Positions 7,805-16,188 of a stretch of DNA of 34,973 nt are shown here, piece after piece; position 1 is the first letter of the stretch, and every line of letters starts with the position of its first letter. The stretch comes from Deltaproteobacteria bacterium (lineage in GTDB: Bacteria; Myxococcota_A; Polyangia; Polyangiales; Ga0077539): positions 1-34,973 of the forward strand of contig JACRDB010000105.1 in the NCBI GenBank assembly GCA_016218725.1. The letters are read 5' to 3'. The notes beneath the pieces were generated by a model. The model had not been told where the DNA came from. It saw nothing but the letters and a program-made list of their open reading frames with translations, and did no database searches. Both the position numbers and the translations under genes were made by a program.

Positions 7805-10024
7805 CTAGCGCCTTCCCCGGTCGCGGTCGCCTCCGCGGCGGTCGCCGCGGTCGCCTCCGCGGCTGCGGGAGGAGGGGGGAGGCCCGTCAGCGTGGGCGCG
7901 CTCCATGCGCTCCTTGGCGACCATGCCCTCGTCCCCCTCGGGGAGCGGGAGCACGGCGCGGCGCGAGAGCCGGATCTTGCCGGTGCCCTCCTCCACGGAG
8001 AGCACCTTGACCTCGACCTCGTCACCCTCCTTCACCACGTCGCCGACGTTCTGCACGTGGCGGTGGGCCAGCTCGCTCACGTGCACGAGCCCCTCGGTGC
8101 CCGGGAAGATCTCCACGAAGGCCCCGAAGTCCATCAGGCGCTTGACCGTGCCCTTGTAGACCGCGCCCACCTCGGCCTCGGCGGTGAGGCCGCGGATGAT
8201 GTCAATGGCGCGCTGCACGGCGGCGTTGTCGCTGCTGGCCAGGTTGATGGAGCCGTCGTCCTCGATGTCGATGGCCACGCCGGTCTGGTCCACGATGCCC
8301 TTGATGGTCTTGCCCCCGGGGCCGATGACCAGCCGCACCTGCGAGGGGTTCACCTTGATGGTGGTGATCCTCGGGGCATGCTTGGACAGCTCCGTCCGGG
8401 TCGCCGGGAGCGTGGCCAGCATGCGGTCGAGGATGTGCAGCCGCGCGTCCCGCGCCTGGCGCAGGGCCTTGTCCAGGATCTCCCGCGAGAGGCCGTCGAT
8501 CTTGATGTCCATCTGGATGGCCGTGACGCCCTTGCGGGTGCCGCAGACCTTGAAGTCCATGTCCCCGAGGTGGTCTTCATCGCCCAGGATGTCCGTGAGC
8601 ACGGCCACCTTGTCGCCCTCCTTGATGAGCCCCATGGCCACCCCGGCCACCGGGGCCTTGATCGGCACCCCCGCGTCCATCAGGGACAGGGTCCCGCCGC
8701 ACACCGTGGCCATGGAGCTGGACCCGTTGGACTCGGTCACCTCGCTCACCACCCTCACCGTGTACGGGAACTGCTCCTTGGTGGGCATCATCCGCAGGAG
8801 CGCACGCTCGGCGAGATTGCCGTGGCCCACCTCCCGGCGCCCGGGGGAGCGCATGGGCTTCACCTCCCCCACGCTGTAGGGCGGGAAGTTGTAGTGCAGG
8901 AGAAAGCGCTTCCAGCGCTCGCCCACGAGGCCGTCGATCTTCTGCTCGTCCTGGGCCGTGCCCAGGGTGGTGGTCACCACGCCCTGGGTCTCGCCCCGGG
9001 TGAAGAGCGCGCTGCCGTGCGTGCGCGGCAGCCACGACACCTCGCAGGTGATGGGCCGGACCGTGACCGTGTCCCGACCGTCAATCCGCACGCCCTCGTC
9101 GGTCACCATGGTGCGAATCGCGTGGGCCTGGGCGTCGTGGAAGGCCAGCTTCAAGAGCGCGTCCTGCTCCGGGAACTCCCCCCTCAGGGCCTCCACCGTG
9201 GACTTCTGCAGCGCCTTGAAGCGCGCGTAGCGGGTGCCCTTCACCCGGAGCCTCATGGCCTCCTGAAGACCCGGGGCGGCCACCTCGCGCACACGGTGCG
9301 CCATGGCCTCCGAGGGGAGCTTCGCGGTGAACGCTCGCTTGGCCTTGCCCACGGCCTCGCGCAGGCGCTCCTGGAGGTCCAGCACGCCCTGGACGCTCCG
9401 GTGGGCGAACATCAGCGCGTCGATCAGGTCGTCCTCGGTGACCTCGTCGGCGCCGCCCTCGACCATCACGATGGCGTCCCGGCTGGCGGCCACCACGATC
9501 TCCAGGTCCGAGCGCTCCAGCTCCTGGAAGGTGGGGTTGGCGATGAGCTGACCGTCTACCCGGCCCACGCGCACCCCGGCGATGGGGCCGCTCCAGGGCA
9601 CGTCGGACAGGTGCAGGGCGCAGCTCGCGCCGGTCAGGGCCAGGACGTCCGAGGGGTTCACCCGGTCCGCCGAGAGCACCGTGGCGATCACCTGCGTGTC
9701 GCATTTGTACCCCTCGGGGAACAGCGGGCGGCACGGCCGGTCGATCAGCCGCGAGGTCAGCACCTCCTCGTCCCGGGGCCGCCCCTCGCGCTTGAAGAAC
9801 CCGCCGGGGATCTTCCCCGCGGCGAAGGTCTTCTCGATGTAGTCACAGGTGAGGGGGAAGAAATCCACCCCCGGGCGCTCCTCGGTGTTCCCGCAGGCGG
9901 TGACCAGCACCATGGTCTCCCCGGCGCTGACCAATACGCTCCCGTGGGCCTGCCGGGCCAGCCTCCCGGTCTCCAGGGTCACGGTGACGTTCCCGATCTC
10001 GACGCTCTCTCGAATGATGGACAT
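7805..10024 (-). CDS. pnp: polyribonucleotide nucleotidyltransferase (PNPase)
   Basis: This 739-residue 3'-5' phosphorolytic exoribonuclease acts in mRNA decay, usually as a trimer and in the degradosome. The order is standard: first RNase PH domain (about 10-145, with KIPGGFFKREGRP and LIDRPCRPLFP), a helical linker, second RNase PH domain (about 320-550, with RTHGSALFTRGETQ, SEVTESNGSSSMA and the metal-binding DILGDEDHLGDMDFK), a KH domain (VRLVIGPGGKTIKGIVDQTG near 560-580) and an S1 domain (GTVKRLMDFGAFVEIFPG near 630-648). The tail is an Arg/Gly/Asp-rich low-complexity stretch with RGGDRGDRRGGD, which may aid RNA or partner binding. A GGAGAG ribosome site sits six bases before the ATG. 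It follows rpsO by 263 bp, the classical gene order. Confidence 0.98.
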   Translation of the reverse strand: MSIIRESVEIGNVTVTLETGRLARQAHGSVLVSAGETMVLVTACGNTEERPGVDFFPLTCDYIEKTFAAGKIPGGFFKREGRPRDEEVLTSRLIDRPCRPLFPEGYKCDTQVIATVLSADRVNPSDVLALTGASCALHLSDVPWSGPIAGVRVGRVDGQLIANPTFQELERSDLEIVVAASRDAIVMVEGGADEVTEDDLIDALMFAHRSVQGVLDLQERLREAVGKAKRAFTAKLPSEAMAHRVREVAAPGLQEAMRLRVKGTRYARFKALQKSTVEALRGEFPEQDALLKLAFHDAQAHAIRTMVTDEGVRIDGRDTVTVRPITCEVSWLPRTHGSALFTRGETQGVVTTTLGTAQDEQKIDGLVGERWKRFLLHYNFPPYSVGEVKPMRSPGRREVGHGNLAERALLRMMPTKEQFPYTVRVVSEVTESNGSSSMATVCGGTLSLMDAGVPIKAPVAGVAMGLIKEGDKVAVLTDILGDEDHLGDMDFKVCGTRKGVTAIQMDIKIDGLSREILDKALRQARDARLHILDRMLATLPATRTELSKHAPRITTIKVNPSQVRLVIGPGGKTIKGIVDQTGVAIDIEDDGSINLASSDNAAVQRAIDIIRGLTAEAEVGAVYKGTVKRLMDFGAFVEIFPGTEGLVHVSELAHRHVQNVGDVVKEGDEVEVKVLSVEEGTGKIRLSRRAVLPLPEGDEGMVAKERMERAHADGPPPSSRSRGGDRGDRRGGDRDRGRR

Positions 10025-10287
10025 GGATCGCTCTCCAGGCGCCGGCGAGGCTCTGCGGTGGTTGTACGCGGCGCCAGCGGGGAGCGGTTGTTCGGTGTCC
10101 TCGATTCCTACGCACGCGACGCGGCGGGTGGTTTGCCCCCGCGACCGTGCCCACGAAGCGAAGACCGGAAGAAACGCCCCTCCTGGTGCCGAGGGAGCTG
10201 CACCTCGCGGAGGACCCTCCGGGGCGCCTCGCCGGCGCCGGGTGGGACCCTGTTGGGGAAAAGCCCTCCGCGGGGGCGGTGAGTGCG
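10025..10287 (-). other. rpsO-pnp intergenic leader, possible processing region
   Basis: This 263 bp gap holds no convincing gene. Read on the minus strand it contains GGCGCC-GGCGA-GGCGCC, a 6 bp inverted repeat able to form a tight hairpin about 50 bases after the rpsO stop. It ends with the pnp ribosome site. In other bacteria this region carries RNase III cleavage and PNPase autoregulation sites; that it does so here is inference. Confidence 0.4.
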
Positions 10288-10557
10288 CTACTTCCGGAGC
10301 CCGAGCTGGGCGATCAGCGCCCGGTAGCGGTTGGCGTCCCGGCTCTTCAGGTACTCCAGGAGCCTGCGGCGCTGGCCCACCAGCTTGAGGAGGCCCCGCC
10401 GGGAGTGGTGGTCCTTCTTGTGGACCTCGAAATGTCCGGTCAGGTGGTTGATCCGGGCAGAGATCAGCGCCACCTGCACCTCCGGCGAGCCCGTGTCGCC
10501 CTCGGCGGTGCGGTATTTCTCAACGATTTCGGCCTTTTGGACGGTATTCAGGGACAT
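10288..10557 (-). CDS. rpsO: 30S ribosomal protein S15
   Basis: The 89-residue product is a full-length S15, a primary 16S rRNA binder that helps assemble the central domain of the small subunit. The family signature is intact: GDTGSPEVQVALISARINHLTGH followed by KKDHHSRRGLLKLVGQRRRLLEYL and the closing LIAQLGLRK. It heads the rpsO-pnp-asd run. A TTGACA promoter lies just upstream on the minus strand. Confidence 0.99.
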   Translation of the reverse strand: MSLNTVQKAEIVEKYRTAEGDTGSPEVQVALISARINHLTGHFEVHKKDHHSRRGLLKLVGQRRRLLEYLKSRDANRYRALIAQLGLRK

Positions 10558-10589
10558 GCTCGGGGCCTTCGGGTTCCTTGAGGCCGGGC

Positions 10590-10619
10590 AGTATGGCTCC
10601 CCCCCTCCGGGGATGTCAA
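10590..10619 (-). promoter_or_regulatory. sigma-70-type promoter for rpsO
   Basis: On the minus strand, TTGACA (10619-10614) is followed after 18 bases by CATACT (10595-10590). The predicted start lies about 25 bases before the rpsO ATG. The -35 box is perfect and the -10 box matches 4 of 6 positions. Confidence 0.6.
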
Positions 10620-10657
10620 CACGGGCATTGGGTGCTTTCCCACCCCCCGGGGGCGCC

Positions 10658-10687
10658 TTGCGTGGGGGGGGAGGGGGCGAGTATACC
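10658..10687 (+). promoter_or_regulatory. sigma-70-type promoter for the foldase gene
   Basis: TTGCGT (10658-10663) is followed after 18 bases by TATACC (10682-10687), each 4 of 6 to consensus. It sits about 35 bases before the foldase ATG and back to back with the rpsO promoter. Confidence 0.42.
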
Positions 10688-10721
10688 CCTGCGCCCTCGG
10701 GAGGAAAACCGTAGGACCCCC

Positions 10722-12476
10722 ATGCTGGACGATCTCCGCAAGCACTCTTCGTCGTTCTTCCTGATCCTGATGGTGGCTACCCTGGCGACGCTCTTCGGCG
10801 TGAGCTGGGGTCCCGGCGCGCGGGGTTGCAGCTCCAGCGACTGGAAGATCCATTACGTGGCCAAGGTCCGCGGGTACACCGTCAGCGAGGTGGAGTACAC
10901 CTCCGCCCGGAGGCTGGTGCCGCAGGTGGTGCGCACCCAGCTCGACGACACCGCCGCCGCGGGCACCCTCCGCCAGGGCGTCCTGGACGGGCTCATCGAG
11001 CGGGAGCTCCTGGCCCAGGAGGCCGAGCGCCTCGGGTTCCGGGTGACCGAGGCCCAGGTCAATGAAGAGCTGCGCAACTGCCGGGTGTTCATCTCCGTGG
11101 GGCTGTCGTCCGAGAGCGCCATCGGGTACTCCGGGCGGCAGCTCATCAACCCCCTGAACTGTACCGGCGGAGGCGAGAGCTTCTCCTGGGACACGGCCAA
11201 CCGGCGCTACCGGGCGCTCTACGGCATGAGCGTGGCGGACATCCGCAGGATCATGGCCCGGGAGATGCTCGCCCAGCGTATGAGGGAGGTGGTCAAGGCC
11301 TCGGTCCAGGTGGGCGACGAGGAGCTCTGGCGGGACTACCGCCGCAGCCACGACCAGACCGCCGTGCGGTACCTTCGCTTCGAGGGCCGGTTCTACCGCA
11401 ACCTCGTGCGCGACGACGACGACGCCGTGGACGCGTGGGCCCAGGCCCACCGGGCGGACATCGACCGGGAGTACGCCTCGGCCCGGGAGAACAACCAGGG
11501 CCTCCCCCGGCAGCTCCTGACCCGGCACATCCTCCTGCGCTTCCCCTCCGGGGCCACGGACGCCCAGAAGGGCGAGGTGCGCCAGCGGGCCCAGGCCCTG
11601 CGCACGCAGCTCGCGGCCCCGGGGGCGGATTTCGTCCGCCTGGCGAGGCTGTACTCCGAGGACAGCACCTGGCCCGAGGGGGGCCAGACCGACTGGAGGA
11701 CCCCCTCCCGGGACACCGACGAGGCCCGAGCCCCCTACTGGACCGCGGCCAACGCCCTGGCCCGCAACGCCGTCTCGCAGCCCGTGGAGGTGGGCGAGGG
11801 GCTCTGGATCATTCAGCTCCTGGACACTCGCGAGGGCAACGTCCCGGAGCCCAACGTCCGGAGAGAGATCGCCCGGAGGCTCTACCGCGCCGCCCGGGCC
11901 AATGAGCTCCTGGCCCAGGCCGCCCGGGACGCCCACCGGAGGCTCTCCCAGGGCGAGGACCTCGACGCCGTCTCCCGCGCCCTCCGGGCCGCCGCCCTCC
12001 AGGAGTTCTACCGCGGGGCGATTCCCGCGGCGCTCACCGTGGCCCCCAATGTGTCTCTCACCCCCATGGAGCGCGCGGACCTCGGCGCCCCGGAGGCCAC
12101 GGACAGCCAGCAGTTCAACCGCGAGGGCTCCGTGGTGGACGGGCTGGAGCACGGCGAGGTGCTCACCCGGGCGGCCTTCGCCCTCTCCCCCGAGCACCCC
12201 CTGGCCGAGGCCCCCCTCCAGGTGGGGGACGACTGGTTCGTCCTGCGCCATAAAGACGGCTCCCGCACCGTGGCCACCCGGGAGGAGTTCGCCCGCCAGC
12301 GCCAGGAGCTGGTCACCGCGGTCAGCTACCGCACCCTCCTCGGGGTGCGCCAGCGGGAGGCCCTGGTGCTCTACCTCACCCGCATGCGGGCCGAGGCCGA
12401 GCGCCTCGGGGAGGTCCGGGTGGGCACCTCCCCCCTCCTGAGGCCCCCCCAGGCCGGCGAGGAGGAGCAGAACTGA
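10722..12476 (+). CDS. membrane-anchored parvulin-type peptidyl-prolyl isomerase (SurA/PpiD-like)
   Basis: The 584-residue product catalyses or assists prolyl isomerisation of envelope proteins. An N-terminal membrane anchor (FFLILMVATLATLFGV, about 12-27) is followed by a SurA_N-like chaperone region with VLDGLIERELLAQEAERLGFRVTEAQVNEEL. A rotamase/PpiC domain follows at about 262-365, opening with LLTRHILLRFPSG and containing FVRLARLYSEDSTWPEGG and NAVSQPVEVGEGLWIIQLLDTREG. A second, more diverged substrate-binding region lies at about 400-560. The layout resembles PpiD, which sits at the periplasmic face near SecYEG. The ATG was chosen because it directly precedes the membrane anchor and follows GGAGGAAAA; longer frames upstream run through the promoter. 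It is divergent from rpsO. Confidence 0.85.
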   Translation: MLDDLRKHSSSFFLILMVATLATLFGVSWGPGARGCSSSDWKIHYVAKVRGYTVSEVEYTSARRLVPQVVRTQLDDTAAAGTLRQGVLDGLIERELLAQEAERLGFRVTEAQVNEELRNCRVFISVGLSSESAIGYSGRQLINPLNCTGGGESFSWDTANRRYRALYGMSVADIRRIMAREMLAQRMREVVKASVQVGDEELWRDYRRSHDQTAVRYLRFEGRFYRNLVRDDDDAVDAWAQAHRADIDREYASARENNQGLPRQLLTRHILLRFPSGATDAQKGEVRQRAQALRTQLAAPGADFVRLARLYSEDSTWPEGGQTDWRTPSRDTDEARAPYWTAANALARNAVSQPVEVGEGLWIIQLLDTREGNVPEPNVRREIARRLYRAARANELLAQAARDAHRRLSQGEDLDAVSRALRAAALQEFYRGAIPAALTVAPNVSLTPMERADLGAPEATDSQQFNREGSVVDGLEHGEVLTRAAFALSPEHPLAEAPLQVGDDWFVLRHKDGSRTVATREEFARQRQELVTAVSYRTLLGVRQREALVLYLTRMRAEAERLGEVRVGTSPLLRPPQAGEEEQN

Positions 12477-12490
12477 ACGCACGGCCAGGA

Positions 12491-12519
12491 TGAAATCGGC
12501 AATTTATGCAATGATTTCA
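12491..12519. repeat. 7 bp inverted repeat in an AT-rich gap
   Basis: TGAAATC (12491-12497) and GATTTCA (12513-12519) pair perfectly around a 15-base loop. The 112 bp gap is unusually AT-rich for this window. It could be an operator or weak terminator between the foldase and the M16 protease; there is no T run to make it an intrinsic terminator. Confidence 0.4.
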
Positions 12520-12588
12520 CATGGTTGTGTCAGAGAATGACCGAGGGTGGTTGGCGCGGGGGGGGTGTTGGGCCATTCTGGAGGAGCG

Positions 12589-14010
12589 ATGCACACGGTT
12601 TTGTACGGCAGGCTTCCAAACGGTTTGAGGGTGGTCACGGTCCAGCGACCGCACCTGCACCGGGCGGTGCTCTCGGCGTACATCCACGTGGGGTCGCGGC
12701 ACGAGACGCCCGGGACCAACGGGCTGTCGCACTTCCTGGAGCACATGCTCTTCCGGGGGATCCGGCGCCTGCCGACGGCGTCGGCCTTCAACCACCAGGT
12801 GGAGGCCCTGGGGGGGAGCCTCGCGGCGGCGACCCACGGGGACTTCACGCGCTTCGAGCTGACGCTCCCGCCGGGGGCGCTGGCCGACGGGGCCCAACTC
12901 CTGGGGGAGGTGTTCACGGAGCCGGTGTTCTCCGACCGTGAGGTGGAGACGGGCATCGTCCGGGAGGAGATCCTGGAGGACCTGGACGAGGACGGCACGG
13001 ACATCAACGCGGACAACGTGGTGCGGGCCAGGGTGTTCCTGGGGCACCCGCTGGCCATGCCCATCACCGGGTCGGTGAAGAACGTCGAGCGCTTCACCGA
13101 GAGGCACCTGCGGGAGCACCTCGGGCGGTACTACCGGGCGCGGAACATGGCCGTGGTGGTGGCGGGCCCCATGGCCCACCGGACGATGCAGCGGGCGGTG
13201 ACCCGGGCCTTCTCGGGGCTGGAGCCCGGGGCGGCCAGCGCGCCGGTGGCGTTCCGTCCGTCGCAGTCGCGGCTGCGCACCTCGCTGGTGACGCACCCCG
13301 GGAGCCAGAGCGCGGTGCGCCTGGCCTTCCCCACGGTGGGGCTTCGCTCGCCCCGGAGCAGGCACCTGGAGCTCCTCCTGCGGGTGCTGGACGACGGGAT
13401 GAGCACCAGGCTTCACCGCAGGATCTGTGACGAGCGGGGCCTGGCCTACGAGGTCAACGGCGCCATCGAGCTCTTTGACGACGCGGGGATCTTCGACGTT
13501 GCCTCCTCGGTGGCCCATGACAGCGTGGACTCGCTCCTCGGGGAGGTGCTGTCCATCCTCGGGGAGCTCTGCCAGGACGGCCCCACGCGGGACGAGGTGG
13601 AGAAGGTCCACCGGCGCTACGCGTTTGACCTGGACACCCTGGAGGACGACGCCCACGGGCTCTGTGACTACTACGGCACCTCGGAGCTCTTCGAGGACCG
13701 CCAGAGCCCCGCGGAGCGCCGCCGGGAGGTGCTGGCGGTCACCGCCCAGGACCTCCGAAGGGCGGCCCGGACCACCTTTGACCCCCGGAGGCTCTCGCTG
13801 GTGCGGGTGGGGCCCCGGGAGAGGGACGGCCGCGAGCGCCTCCAGGCCCTGGCCAGGACGTACCGGGAGCGCTTCGCCAGGGCCTGCCTGACCCGGTTTC
13901 CCCGGTTTCCTGGGCGGGGCAGGCTGGAGCTCCAGCGCCCCAGGGCCCCGGTGCTCTCCGTGGCCAAGGCCCGGACGTCTTCGCTTGACCGGGCGGGCGT
14001 GTTTTCATAG
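12589..14010 (+). CDS. M16 family zinc peptidase (insulinase/processing-peptidase-like)
   Basis: The 473-residue product has the inverted zinc motif HFLEH at 48-52 (HxxEH) and the downstream acidic motif VREEILEDL at 124-132, which supplies the third ligand. The N-terminal catalytic half is followed by the inactive half carrying an RRICDERGLAYEVNGAIELFDDAG-type segment near 280-303. Length fits the short M16B forms, which act as pairs or homodimers in a closed clamshell. No signal peptide is seen, so it may be cytoplasmic, although many family members act on envelope peptides. Upstream in-frame codons exist, but ATG at 12589 is favoured by GGAGGAG at 12580-12586. It begins a plus-strand run of closely spaced genes. 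Confidence 0.92.
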   Translation: MHTVLYGRLPNGLRVVTVQRPHLHRAVLSAYIHVGSRHETPGTNGLSHFLEHMLFRGIRRLPTASAFNHQVEALGGSLAAATHGDFTRFELTLPPGALADGAQLLGEVFTEPVFSDREVETGIVREEILEDLDEDGTDINADNVVRARVFLGHPLAMPITGSVKNVERFTERHLREHLGRYYRARNMAVVVAGPMAHRTMQRAVTRAFSGLEPGAASAPVAFRPSQSRLRTSLVTHPGSQSAVRLAFPTVGLRSPRSRHLELLLRVLDDGMSTRLHRRICDERGLAYEVNGAIELFDDAGIFDVASSVAHDSVDSLLGEVLSILGELCQDGPTRDEVEKVHRRYAFDLDTLEDDAHGLCDYYGTSELFEDRQSPAERRREVLAVTAQDLRRAARTTFDPRRLSLVRVGPRERDGRERLQALARTYRERFARACLTRFPRFPGRGRLELQRPRAPVLSVAKARTSSLDRAGVFS

Positions 14011-14021
14011 CATTTTGCGCG

Positions 14022-14834
14022 ATGGGTCGGTCCGAGACCCCAGGTCAGCTAGCCTTTGCGCAGGTTTTGCACGCCGCTCCGAAACCCGGGGTGGTGCCCG
14101 TTCGCATCGGTGGGCTCTGGGGGGTCTCTCCCGCGGACCCCCAGGAGGGCCCGCGGCGCGCGCTGGAGGCGCACCTTTCACGCTCCGTGGGGGCTCCCCT
14201 GGTGGTGTCCATCACGGACAACCGCCGGACCATGCTGTCCATCCGACGCGAGGGGGCCCTGCGCCGGGTGCGGTTGCACCATATGTTCCTGGACGCCCCG
14301 GAGGGGGTGCTGGACGCCGTGGGGCGGTACCTCTCCCATGGGGAGGAGGGGGCCGGGCGGAGCATTGACACCTTCATTGCGGAGAACCAGCACCGGATCC
14401 ACCGTCGGCGCGTGCCCCGGAGGCCCTGGGCCACGCGCGGGCGGGTGTTTGACCTCTCGGCGGTGCTGGCCTCGCTGGTGGGGCGGTACTTCCCGGCCAT
14501 GGCGCCGGTGGCGGTCACCTGGGGGCGGAGCGCCTCGGGGCTACGGACCAGCTCCCGGCGGCGCACCATTCGTATGGGCACGTACTACCTGGACGAGGCG
14601 CTGATACGCATCCACCCGGCGCTGGACCAGGCCTGGGTGCCTTTGTACTTCCTGGAGTGGGTGCTCTACCATGAGCTCCTGCACCACGTGGTGCCGATGC
14701 CGGTGATCAATGGGCGGCGGTGCTACCACACGGAGGAGTTCCGCACGCGAGAGCTCGCGTTCGAGGACTACACCAGGGCTCGGGACTGGGAGCGCCGCAA
14801 CCTCCGGCGCCTCCTGGCCTCCCGCGACGGCTGA
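14022..14834 (+). CDS. SprT/M48-like putative zinc metalloprotease
   Basis: The 270-residue product has a hydrophobic helix (WVPLYFLEWVLYHELLHHVV) carrying HELLHH at 217-222, a good HExxH zinc motif, followed by the conserved-looking segment YHTEEFRTRELAFEDYTRARDWERRN. The preceding beta strands (PVAVTWGRSASGLRTSSRRRTIRMGTYYLDEALIRIHP) resemble the sheet that precedes the active helix in SprT-like and DUF45-like minigluzincins. The N-terminal 130 residues are unrecognised. No signal peptide. It begins 11 bases after the M16 gene, and the next gene begins 6 bases after it, so all three are likely one operon. The protease call rests on the motif and fold pattern. Confidence 0.7.
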   Translation: MGRSETPGQLAFAQVLHAAPKPGVVPVRIGGLWGVSPADPQEGPRRALEAHLSRSVGAPLVVSITDNRRTMLSIRREGALRRVRLHHMFLDAPEGVLDAVGRYLSHGEEGAGRSIDTFIAENQHRIHRRRVPRRPWATRGRVFDLSAVLASLVGRYFPAMAPVAVTWGRSASGLRTSSRRRTIRMGTYYLDEALIRIHPALDQAWVPLYFLEWVLYHELLHHVVPMPVINGRRCYHTEEFRTRELAFEDYTRARDWERRNLRRLLASRDG

Positions 14835-14840
14835 GGGACT

Positions 14841-15728
14841 GTGAAGGCCCTGATCATCGAGCGGGGGCGGACGGTGCCCTTCCAGGCGCTGCCGCCGTCG
14901 AGCATCGCGCTGGACGGGTACGTGCAGGGGCCGGCCATCCACGCGGAGCGGGAGAGCTACAGCTTTGACCACCACGGGCGCTGCGTGCGGCATGCGACGC
15001 GCAGCACGGCGGAGCAGGTGCACGACGCGCTGGTGCTCGGGATGGACCCGGAGCCCTTCACGGTGTACGTGAACGACATCGACCTGGACACGGTCCTGGC
15101 GGTGTGGCTCCTGCGGCACCCGGAGCGGGCGCGGGAGCCGATGATCACGCGGCTGGTGCAGAACGCGGGCCTCCAGGACGCCTTCGGGGGCGCGTACCCC
15201 GTGGCCGGGGACATGCCGCAGATCCTGGAGTGGCTCTCGGAGCCGGAGACCCGGGCCCGGGCCGACGGGAGCTACTACCAGCTCGACGGGGCGGGCCTCG
15301 GGGCGCTTTTGGAGGAAGTAGCCCGGAGGGTGTCGGTGTACGCCGACGGGGCCTCGCTGGCGTACACCGAGCACTTCGAGCACGACGACCGCTACGAGGT
15401 GGTGTACCAGGGCACCGCCTGGGTGCTGGCCCGCTCCCTGGGGGTGCGCGTCCACGCGCGGCTCTTCAACGACGGGCACCACCGGGTGGTGATCCATACG
15501 CCCCTGCGGGACGGCACCCACGCGTACACCGTGGCCAAGCGGTCGGAGTTCGTGAAGGGCTTCCCCGTGCCGGAGCTCCTGGAGGCGCTGGCGGCCATCG
15601 AGCCCGGCTGGGGCGGCGGGAGCACCATCGGCGGCGCCCCCAGGCACGCGGACGGCGCCCGCAGCAGGCTCGCCCCGGAGCGGGTGGCCGAGGTGGTCGA
15701 GGCGGTGGTGCGGGCGTCGCCGCGTTGA
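14841..15728 (+). CDS. DHH-like phosphoesterase-related protein (tentative)
   Basis: The 295-residue product shows SFDHHGR at 41-47, NDIDLDTVLAVWLL at 78-91 and a Gly-rich GWGGGSTIGGAPR near 257-269. These recall, respectively, the DHH motif, the DxD metal motif and the Gly-rich loop of the DHHA1 substrate domain found in RecJ and nanoRNase/c-di-NMP phosphodiesterases. In classical members the DxD motif comes before DHH; here the order is reversed, so the resemblance may be misleading or the domain permuted. The central part (residues about 150-240) looks like alpha/beta with YEVVYQGTAWVLARSLG. Start is GTG, preceded by GAGGGA, 6 bases after the previous gene. A hydrolase role is inferred with low certainty. 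Confidence 0.55.
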   Translation: MKALIIERGRTVPFQALPPSSIALDGYVQGPAIHAERESYSFDHHGRCVRHATRSTAEQVHDALVLGMDPEPFTVYVNDIDLDTVLAVWLLRHPERAREPMITRLVQNAGLQDAFGGAYPVAGDMPQILEWLSEPETRARADGSYYQLDGAGLGALLEEVARRVSVYADGASLAYTEHFEHDDRYEVVYQGTAWVLARSLGVRVHARLFNDGHHRVVIHTPLRDGTHAYTVAKRSEFVKGFPVPELLEALAAIEPGWGGGSTIGGAPRHADGARSRLAPERVAEVVEAVVRASPR

Positions 15729-15753
15729 CACGGGCCCTGGGCGGTCGCATGTT
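15725..15753 (+). promoter_or_regulatory. sigma-70-type promoter for trxA
   Basis: TTGACA (15725-15730) overlaps the stop codon of the preceding gene and is followed after 17 bases by CATGTT (3 of 6). It lies about 27 bases before the trxA ATG, which has its own GGAGG at 15767-15771. Confidence 0.42.
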
Positions 15754-15779
15754 GCGGGTCCAGAACGGAGGCGTTTCCG

Positions 15780-16115
15780 ATGGCGTCAGAAAATGTGCAG
15801 ATCGTGACGGACCAGACCTTCGAGCAGGAGGTGCTCCGCTCCAGCGTGCCGGTGCTGCTTGATTTCACGGCGACGTGGTGCGGCCCCTGCAAGGCCCTGG
15901 CGCCCATCGTGGACTCCCTCGCCCAGGACTACAAGGGCGTGCTCAAGGTCGCCAAGCTGGACATCGATGACTCGCCCAACACACCAGAGCGCTTCGGCAT
16001 CCGAGGCGTCCCCACGGTGATGCTGTTCAAGAACGGGCAGCTCGTGGACCAGAAGGTCGGCCTCACCAGCAAGGCCAACCTCGTCCAGATGCTCCAGGGC
16101 CACCTCACGGTCTGA
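15780..16115 (+). CDS. trxA: thioredoxin
   Basis: The 111-residue product is a single-domain thioredoxin, the cytoplasmic dithiol reductant for ribonucleotide reductase, peroxidases and others. The active site ATWCGPCKALAP has Cys34 and Cys37, the buried Asp29 lies in LLDFT, and the cis-proline is in GIRGVPTVMLFKNG. The ending GLTSKANLVQMLQGHL is typical. GGAGG lies eight bases before the ATG. A separate promoter probably serves it, and the cyclic-di-GMP/hemerythrin sensor follows on the same strand 73 bases later. Confidence 0.97.
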   Translation: MASENVQIVTDQTFEQEVLRSSVPVLLDFTATWCGPCKALAPIVDSLAQDYKGVLKVAKLDIDDSPNTPERFGIRGVPTVMLFKNGQLVDQKVGLTSKANLVQMLQGHLTV

Positions 16116-16188
16116 AGAGCCTCCCATCCCCGCTCCGTTCGTGATTTCGCGCAAGTAGCAGGCTCCCGTCGGCGCCGATCCTCGGCCC

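Noticed and set aside
7892..10282. 796-codon plus-strand frame opposite pnp
   Set aside because: It is the antisense shadow of PNPase in GC-rich DNA; its His/Gly/Leu-rich composition has no domain pattern.
10548..12482. 644-codon minus-strand frame opposite the foldase gene
   Set aside because: It is an antisense shadow of the recognisable PpiC protein, with no ribosome site or motif.
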